A model generated the notes under the pieces. It searched no databases and was not told the origin of the DNA. It saw nothing but the letters and a program-made list of their open reading frames with translations. A DNA stretch of 64,000 bases, from the NCBI RefSeq assembly GCF_000003815.2, contig NC_049982.1, positions 10,790,175-10,854,174 of the forward strand. Direction: 5' to 3'. Each line of letters opens with the position of its first letter. Position 1 is the first letter of the stretch. Positions 58,101-64,000 of the stretch are shown here, piece by piece. The translations under genes were made by a program, and so were the position numbers. The DNA is from Branchiostoma floridae (Eukaryota; Chordata; Leptocardii; Amphioxiformes; Branchiostomatidae).

Positions 58101-61100
58101 CATCCTTACATGGTGTCCATCAGTTGACGATACTTATACCATATGACATTGCGCGCTAGCGACAATCGTCGAGAACACGCGATCTTTACAATGTAGATAG
58201 CTTAAGTGATGCTTCATGAAGTTAGATGTTGATTTTTCAAATTGTAATCTAATTTGCATAAATAATAAGGACATTCCATAAGCCTATTCTGTTCAATGAT
58301 AGAATTATTCCATCATGTTACATTTGTAACTGAGAAAGACAAGAACTTTGAAGGATAAATATCATGCAAATAAAGACATAACTTTCATCATCAATGAGAA
58401 AATGCTGTGAACCGCATTCTTTCTTACGATACATTGTGACGTCTCTTATTTGGGTGGAGAAGATGATCAACTAATATATATATATAACTTATACAAACGA
58501 GGACTTAACTTGCATAATAAGTCAGTTGGAATGGATAAATCATTTGGCGAAGGTATGGTTCGTGGAACTCTAATTTGTATATTAAACGTAACGGTTTGCC
58601 TGTGGTGGGTTATGCCATTGCAGAATCCTAGCTAATACTCTTTCCTATGTCTAGATTGTTTTGGTGGAAACCGTCGTTACTTCCCTGACTGACCTGATCC
58701 CGAAGGGACTGATGAAGAACCTGCCAGGCCGGGAGTCCGGGCTGCTGAGTAAGAGGATGCTGCTGCACGGTGTGATGACTGTGGCTGTCTGTTTCCTGTT
58801 CTTCCTGCTGGGACTGCCGTATGTTACACAGGTGACTGGCGCTTTAGATATGGTTTTGCCATCCTTCAGATAAATTCAACGACCCATACCTTCACCAATG
58901 GTTTAAACCTTTATAACTGATGTAATATGTGTGTTTCTCTTTTAAGAGGATTTGAAGTTAACATAATTTAAAAATTATGCAATTATGGTCGTTATTTACA
59001 TAAATTATTGGTTGGAGATGGTAACTACTCAAAACACAAACAAACTAGACGCTGACAGTTGAAATACTAAAAATGTATTACAGGGAGGAAGTCACCTGTT
59101 ATCCTTAGTGGACATTTACAATAGCATCATCCAACCTTACATCTTCATCCTCCTGGAGTGTGTGGCGCTCTCCCTTCTCTACGGTAAGTACTCAGACAAA
59201 TTCCAATGTTTGCTCTCACATAGCAGGTTCCGGCCTGGCAGGTTCTGTCATAGGGAAGGGGCATCAAATGACAGAATCACATATGGATTGATATCCGTCT
59301 CATATCGATGCACCAGATTTGATTTGATTTATAATCACAATCACGGTTTGAGTTATAATCACAATTTGCGATTGTTATTGTTGTAGGTTGTCTAGATTCT
59401 GTACATAATAGGTATATTAGATCCGATTGCTCAGAGTAAAACTAGATCATCAATTACAACTCAAGGAATGTCCAATCATGATTTCTTTTAATATTCAATT
59501 TTAGGCACAAATGAAGCGTACTTTATCAAAATCCAGCAGATCCTGCGAAAGCATCCACTGATTTTCTCTCCCTCTCACCCAGGTGCCAGTTGTAGCCGCT
59601 GCTGCCCTGCGCTGAACCGCTGGATGTCTGACCTGAGCCACATGCTGCAGCACGTCTGCTGTTTCTGCTGTGCCACCATCGTGAACGGGATGGCAGCAGC
59701 GGCCTGCGTGTACTACATCCCCATCCTCATGCTGGTCAGTCACTACGTATTTACATATTCAACAGCATAAACAACACAAGACAGACCCGACTAAGCTACA
59801 TATACCTTAGCCTCTACCAGGCTCCCAAGGTCGCTGGAAAAATAGTAGAACTTGGCCAAATAGACTGAAAACACACCAGAGGAGGTGGTTGGCCGAGGAA
59901 TACAGTTTGCGACATGGTGTGTTTTCAGTCTTTTTGGCCAATTTCCACTCATATAATTTCTCCAGTGACCTTGGGAGCCTGGTAGAGGCTACACATACCT
60001 AACTATACAACTACAGCTGCACGCCGAACACTTGCATACACAGGTACAATCTACTTCACTCAACAAAACGACTATGTGCAATAACCCCCTGACCTCTAAC
60101 GATATCTGACACCGATTGTCTAAGACTGCCCATAACTCTAAGAACCAAAGAAAGAAAGTTTTCGACATAATAGGTCACATGTTTGATGACCATATCCTCG
60201 ATCCCTGGAAAATGTGTTTCAGGTGTATCTGATATATGTTGGCATTGCCCCATATTGGTGGCCACAACAGTTGTACGGATCAGTGTTCCCCAGTGGGTCT
60301 CACGTGCTGGGAAACTTCATCGCGAGCGCCAGTCTGGTCATGATCCCCCTGGTGACCGTCATCAACGTCATCATTGCATTCGTGAGTCCGTATTTTTGTG
60401 TTGAGAAGGAATGAATTGTATCCTCAACCAAAAAATGTGTGGCAATTAAAACTATTGCCATGGCGACGGTTTTATTGTTTATAAGTATTAATGATTGTTA
60501 TTGTAGGTGTGTTGTATTTGTGTTCACCTAGCCGTATGTATGAAGATGATCATCTCTTCTACCTAGATAACAATATGTTCAAAGTATGAAAGTCTTAGCC
60601 AAAAAAACTATTGTAGCATTTTCTCAAAAACTACGTAAATGAGACCCTGATTTGCCCTTCTTATGTCTGTATGTTCAATTTAACGTACGTGTTGCTGCCA
60701 AATGTCGGAAGAATGGAATTTCGTTATAACACTGTGATAACAATTTCTCATTAATTATATAAATTAGGTAACAATTTGCATAATTGATGTCTATCGATAT
60801 TTATCCCTTTTCTAGTTACATATGTCATGTTTATTTGTCCTAGTAGTAATGAAATACTGTGGCTTAATAAACTGTGCTCGTTGATTATGCAAATTAGCTC
60901 GGGGTCTGCATTAATAGCCCTTATTTATGGAGGGCATCTCCGAAGTTATCTACATATAAAAAATTGCGATGATCAGTCAACCCCTTCCCGAGTTATTCCC
61001 TTCCAAAAGTATGGTGCAATTGCGCACACGCGGAAGAATTGCTGTAGAATTTCGGGAATTTTGGCCAATTGGATATATACTTAACAGTAAGCATAATATT

Positions 61101-62219
61101 TCTATCTTTTTGAATTACATATGGTATATTTTGGAGCATTTTAACATGAAATGCAGTGTATTTATAAACTATCCTCATTAATTATGCAAATTAGCCCCTG
61201 ATTTGCATGATTAGCATTTACATTTATGTTATCATGTTAGGCATCTCTGAAGCTATTTATATTCTAAATATTATGATGATTCGTCAACTCATTCCCGAGT
61301 TATTCCCCTCTAAAGGGATGATGCAACTACGCAGCCGTGGAAAAATTCCTGACATGCCTGCGGGATTTTGGGAATTTTTGTCAAACGGTCACACACTATA
61401 TTATTAGGCGAAGCTCCTGAGGCGTCGCCAAAAAAGGACTTTATTCTATGAACAGAGGAAACACATTCTAACAAGTACATGTTGTTATGCACTTTTGGCG
61501 TTTCGAGTTGACTTGGAAACTCATAGTTTAGTCATGAATTCATGATCACCAGATTAAAATTCCCCTAGGTGGAAGTTAGAGCTGTTGAACAGGCTATGGG
61601 TTTCCACGCCAACTGTTTGTATGATTATTTGTTCCTATATCTACACCTGTACAAAGAAGCGAGAAGATGTCGACCATCCTGTTAGCTTAGTACCTTCAAT
61701 TAGTTAAATTGTATCTTGTTGTCCCTGCATATGTCTGTTATGTCTGTTATCAGTGACCTGTACCTAGCCCGTCGAGGCATGAATGTACAATAAAGGTCTT
61801 TCATTTCATTTCATTATCCAAATTTATACATGTCTGTCGATTCTGACTGAAAACATCACGGTATCTCCGAGAGACACAATTTAATTTACTAACTAATTAG
61901 GTTTCTTTGGAAGCTCGTACGTGTGTACTTAACGCGCAAAGTTACAATGTTACAATGAAATATTTGCACACCTTTACAGGTAAGAGGCCAGCCCAGGAGC
62001 ATCCTCAGCCCCCCTGATGACTGGGGTCCTTACCTCAACAAGCACAGGAGGGGTGCTACCGTGGATACACAACCGACACTCCAACCCGTACAACAACAGG
62101 GGCAGCCACGGCCACAGGGGCAGCCACGGCCACAGGGGCAGCCACGGCCACAGGGGCTGAGCCACGGCCACAGGGGCAGCCACGGCCACAGGGGCAGCCA
62201 CGGCCACAGGGGCCGATAG
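52151..62219 (+). CDS. Divergent SLC6 transporter, copy C
   Basis: Exons: 52151-52409, 52908-53036, 54532-54724, 54863-54995, 56170-56289, 56617-56732, 57196-57305, 57726-57844, 58655-58831, 59084-59183, 59583-59734, 60223-60381, 61980-62219. All phases agree and give 668 residues. It shares the polycysteine N terminus, NST glycosylation site in EL2, TM6 FRLSLGYGGY, the Cys-rich loop before TM11 and all introns with copy B. TM1 is more altered (YAIGPAYLWAMPY). After TM5 the sequence turns to NGIRRFFAAPRVG, unlike A and B. The last exon holds an 18-bp minisatellite. A 2-base gain there shifts the frame, so the tail ends in Gly/Ser/His/Arg repeats at TAG 62217-62219 and not at PIVDDTR-like sequence. 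Intron 2 holds a TIR transposon. Substrate unknown. Confidence 0.86.
52551..52604 (+). other. Strong intronic hairpin in intron 1 of copy C
   Basis: It is identical in both arms and loop to the hairpin at 35559-35614 in copy B. The 17-position stem has one mismatch and one G-T pair. Much of the surrounding intron is also very similar between B and C. Confidence 0.5.
52987..53190 (+). repeat. 51-bp exon-end/splice-donor minisatellite of copy C, left part
   Basis: Donor GTs at 53037, 53088 and 53139 are spaced exactly 51 bases and lie in one open frame. The fourth unit reads ATGCAGGG and then loses its donor at 53191, where flanking sequence and a TIR transposon intervene. Confidence 0.9.
53207..54165. 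mobile_element. Non-autonomous TIR transposon, copy 2 (959 bp), inside the copy C splice-donor minisatellite
   Basis: Same family and ends as 46744-47635, with a TAA target duplication (53204-53206 and 54166-54168). On its right side TAAGTCACAG continues the interrupted donor, so the element landed inside a GTAAGT site. It is longer than copy 1 mainly because of a nested 95-base insert. Confidence 0.88.
53730..53825. mobile_element. Small MITE nested in the TIR transposon
   Basis: About 95 bases absent from the sister copy at 46744-47635. The ends GGACCGTCCATGATGAC and GCATCATGAACGGGGCC form an imperfect inverted pair. There is no coding capacity. Confidence 0.55.
54176..54356 (+). repeat. 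Decayed right part of the copy C splice-donor minisatellite
   Basis: Degenerate 51-bp-type units with donor-like GTAAG at 54216, 54276 and 54347. The steps (60 and 71) are irregular and units are damaged, unlike the clean left part. Confidence 0.75.
55305..55365. repeat. AT-rich TAA/ATA microsatellite
   Basis: Runs of ATTAATAAT, ATATATA and AATAATAATAA, about 60 bases, in the intron between the fourth and fifth exons of copy C. Confidence 0.7.
59808..59991. mobile_element. hAT-like foldback MITE in an intron of copy C
   Basis: The inverted ends are TAGCCTCTACCAGGCTCCCA and TGGGAGCCTGGTAGAGGCTA. The flanks ATATACCT (left) and ACATACCT (right) look like an 8-bp target duplication with one change. 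Copy B has the empty site at the matching place (near 41610-41625). A piece of a related element lies at about 42290-42345 in copy B. Confidence 0.7.
60425..61440. repeat. Insertion of about 1 kb of degenerate repeats in the last intron of copy C
   Basis: Copy B lacks this block: the two introns align before it and again after it. Two units start near 60884 and 61181 (period about 297) with ATTATGCAAATTAGC, and both contain GGCATCTC, CCGAGTTATTCCC and GGGAATTTT. A third partial unit starts near 60749. It ends with GGCGAAGCTCCTGAGGCGTC. Confidence 0.6.
61617..61817 (+). mobile_element. 3' tail of a LINE or SINE inserted in the last intron of copy C
   Basis: About 200 bases ending in GTACAATAAAGGTC and TTTCATTTCATTTCATT, a typical 3' end of a non-LTR element with a short microsatellite tail. 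The matching position in copy B (42231-42237) is uninterrupted, which defines both borders. Confidence 0.65.
62102..62214 (+). repeat. 18-bp coding minisatellite in the last exon of copy C
   Basis: Six units of GGGGCAGCCACGGCCACA. The first three read as GQPRPQ. The fourth carries CTGAGCC in place of CAGCC, a gain of two bases, so later units read as Gly/Ser/His/Arg repeats and the protein stops at 62217-62219. Without that shift the frame would run to TAA at 62237-62239. Confidence 0.9.
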
Positions 62220-63100
62220 TGGACGACACCAGGGTGTAATGTCATCATGAATCACACAATTGTTATGGTCTAAGATAAAGTCGCAGTTGATGTGTCCGTT
62301 TCGCAAGTTTCCTCGGACAAAGATAAAAACTCTGACTAGGATCTTAAAGGTATAAGTTCGTTTGACTCTATTTGTCTCTGCCTTGCAGAAGTGGCGATTA
62401 TATATAGGCACATTATATTCATTTACCACTAGCTTGTGACTTTCAAGGGTAATTGTTTGGAGAATTTTTAGAATCTTATTATAGACAGTCTTTGATTAAA
62501 AGCTTAGCTTATAGCCTAGAACTTGAAATACCTTTTTCTGTTCAAAAATATTAAGGTATGGTTTGTGAAAATATGGACAGGTGCTGTTAAAGGAGAAAGT
62601 GTGCTATTACATATAAGTATTTTGGGGATTTGAATTCTAATTATTTGCGCTGTAGATTATCCCTAGCCAATAAGTTCAATGGATCTTCTATTGTGTATAG
62701 GTATCATGCATTTAGCTTGAAGGTCTTTTAAACGTACATGTACATACAAATAGAAAAGTACAAAATATAAAGAATTGGTACATAACAACAGTTAAACGCT
62801 GACTACAATACTTATTGATGTACAGAAGATGTCTTAACTCCATAAGCATCAATTATATCCTGATATCAAGGGAATATGCTACTTCAAACTTTTTCCCTAA
62901 AGAATGTTATTAGATATTCTGGAAAGAAGCAAAGGCAAGTGACATTGTGCTGCATGGAACTACACAACGTGCCAAGCCTCTCTTCACAAAATAGTATTGC
63001 ATCCCTCACTTAATAATAAACCATAGCCCCGTTGCGATATAGGAACCACATATCCCGGCATTTGAAAACCAGTAACGATACTTTCCGGCTCCGACGGGTA
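62220..63100. other. 3' flank of transporter copy C; no gene recognised
   Basis: 62240-62360 resembles the 3' flank of copy B. The rest is AT-rich with no domain-bearing open frame. Confidence 0.4.
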
Positions 63101-63106
63101 TGGATA

Positions 63107-63298
63107 AGGTCTACATTTCCAAACCGTGGCCCAGTCGGGCAGCTTTGGGGAACAAAAAGTATGATATAAAAGACACCAACCTACACAAGACGTTAAGAGA
63201 ATAATCATGGGCATTTGAGTCTATTTTTACCTCTACATGTCTATTTTTCGTTTCCACAAACAGCCCGGCCGGGCCCCTGTTTGGACGGTGACGATAGC
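63107..63298. mobile_element. CG-rich foldback MITE, left member of a pair
   Basis: The left arm has CATTTCCAAACCGTGGCCCA and CGGGCAGCTTTGGGGAA. The right arm has TTCGTTTCCACAAACAGCCC followed by GGCCGGGCCCCTGTTTGG, roughly its inverse. The core is AT-rich and non-coding. Confidence 0.55.
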
Positions 63299-63299
63299 T

Positions 63300-63506
63300 T
63301 AGGCTTAGGTCACATTTCCAAACCGGGCCCCGGCCGGGATGTTTGCGGAAACGAAAAGTAAAAGTGTTTACCAAGGAATATACACAAATTGTGCCAATGA
63401 CTAATATTGTTTACGTTTTGTGTGTTTTCTTGCCTTTTATATCACATTTTTCAATTCCGAAAGCTACCCGGCCGGGCCCCGGGTTAGGAATTGTGACCCA
63501 GGCCTT
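63300..63506. mobile_element. CG-rich foldback MITE, right member of a pair
   Basis: The left arm has AGGTCACATTTCCAAACCGG, then GCCCCGGCCGGGATGTTTGC. The right arm has CAATTCCGAAAGCTACCCGG, then CCGGGCCCCGGGTTAGGAAT and GTGACCC. The arms pair with a few mismatches. It is adjacent to a relative at 63107-63298. Confidence 0.6.
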
Positions 63507-64000
63507 ATACAGGGACCTCTAAATGGTCGACACAGAGACCGAATCTCAACACGTAGAATAAATCAGGTAGTTGTGCGGTCTTTGTTCCGGTCATCCAGTA
63601 TGGTCTAGAATTTCAGTAGATCTGTCATCTTTCAAGCAGGGCCTGTTTTGTTTTTACACGGAGAGGAGTGTGTTTCGTGTACCGGCTTTGTACAGGGCAA
63701 GCATGTGGCGTAAAGCGCTGACGAGAGGCGCCGAAAAAAGAGCATTGCCAATGGTGTAAGGCGGAACGTGTTCGGGGTGGAACGGGGGATAGGGTTAAGT
63801 GGTAAGGCGAGGGGCACCTTGTAAGCTTTGTTGTTTACAAGTGTCCGCGTATCACCTACTAGAATATTATGATTGATATGACATTTTAGAGGCACAATAC
63901 ATCTTATTCTCCACAAGAAGAGAACAACCGTTCACCAAAGTACAAAGTCTATTTTGAAAGGCAGCGTAGCTTGCAACGATTGGCTCCCATGATTACAGTG
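63507..64000. other. Right edge; no feature recognised
   Basis: Three short overlapping open frames are present, but none shows domain similarity or convincing splice sites. Confidence 0.3.

Overview
The window is animal nuclear DNA. It has many short exons with GT-AG junctions, chromatin and transporter genes of animal families, and many small transposon relics. The gene content and the repeat style (foldback MITEs, recent tandem paralogues, minisatellites) best fit an invertebrate deuterostome. My best guess is amphioxus (Branchiostoma); this is inference, not proof.

Layout: (1) About 2.36-14.3 kb, plus strand: the 3' part of a CECR2-type chromatin-remodelling gene, with WHIM/DDT-side helices, a lysine-rich linker, a bromodomain, a 2.7-kb Pro/Gln/Met-rich exon and a long 3' UTR. 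Its 5' exons lie off the left edge or are not recognisable. (2) 14.77-17.65 kb, minus strand, convergent with CECR2: a complete five-exon secreted GH24 (T4/phage-type) lysozyme with a granulin-like cysteine-rich tail. (3) 20.9-31.1, 35.2-42.7 and 52.2-62.2 kb, all plus strand: three complete tandem paralogues of a divergent SLC6 transporter (called A, B and C here; 653, 656 and 668 aa predicted). They share nearly all intron positions. In TM1, TM6 and TM8 they lack several residues that bind sodium or form the outer gate in ordinary SLC6 proteins. (4) Between and inside the transporters: a broken LINE, two copies of a TIR element with 3-bp target duplications, a deleted mariner, several foldback MITEs, a tRNA-like pseudogene, a 1.3-kb tandem duplication upstream of copy C, and microsatellites.

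The most unusual structure is at the end of exon 2 in all three transporter genes. The last 34 exonic bases plus the first 17 intronic bases, including the 5' splice site, are tandemly repeated as a 51-bp minisatellite. In copy A there are 14 consecutive donor-like sites. All are in the same splice phase and are joined by an open reading frame, so choosing donor n would insert n-1 copies of a 17-residue module in the cytoplasmic loop between TM2 and TM3. Copy B has five clean repeats, then an interruption. Copy C has three, and its fourth donor is split by a TIR transposon.

The three transporters are probably products of serial segmental duplication: the 3' flanks of A and B, the 3' flanks of B and C, and the 5' flanks of B and C are each recognisably homologous. 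Nothing suggests that CECR2, the lysozyme and the transporters act together; they appear simply to be neighbours. All exon coordinates come from reading splice signals and family similarity by eye; no transcript data were available.
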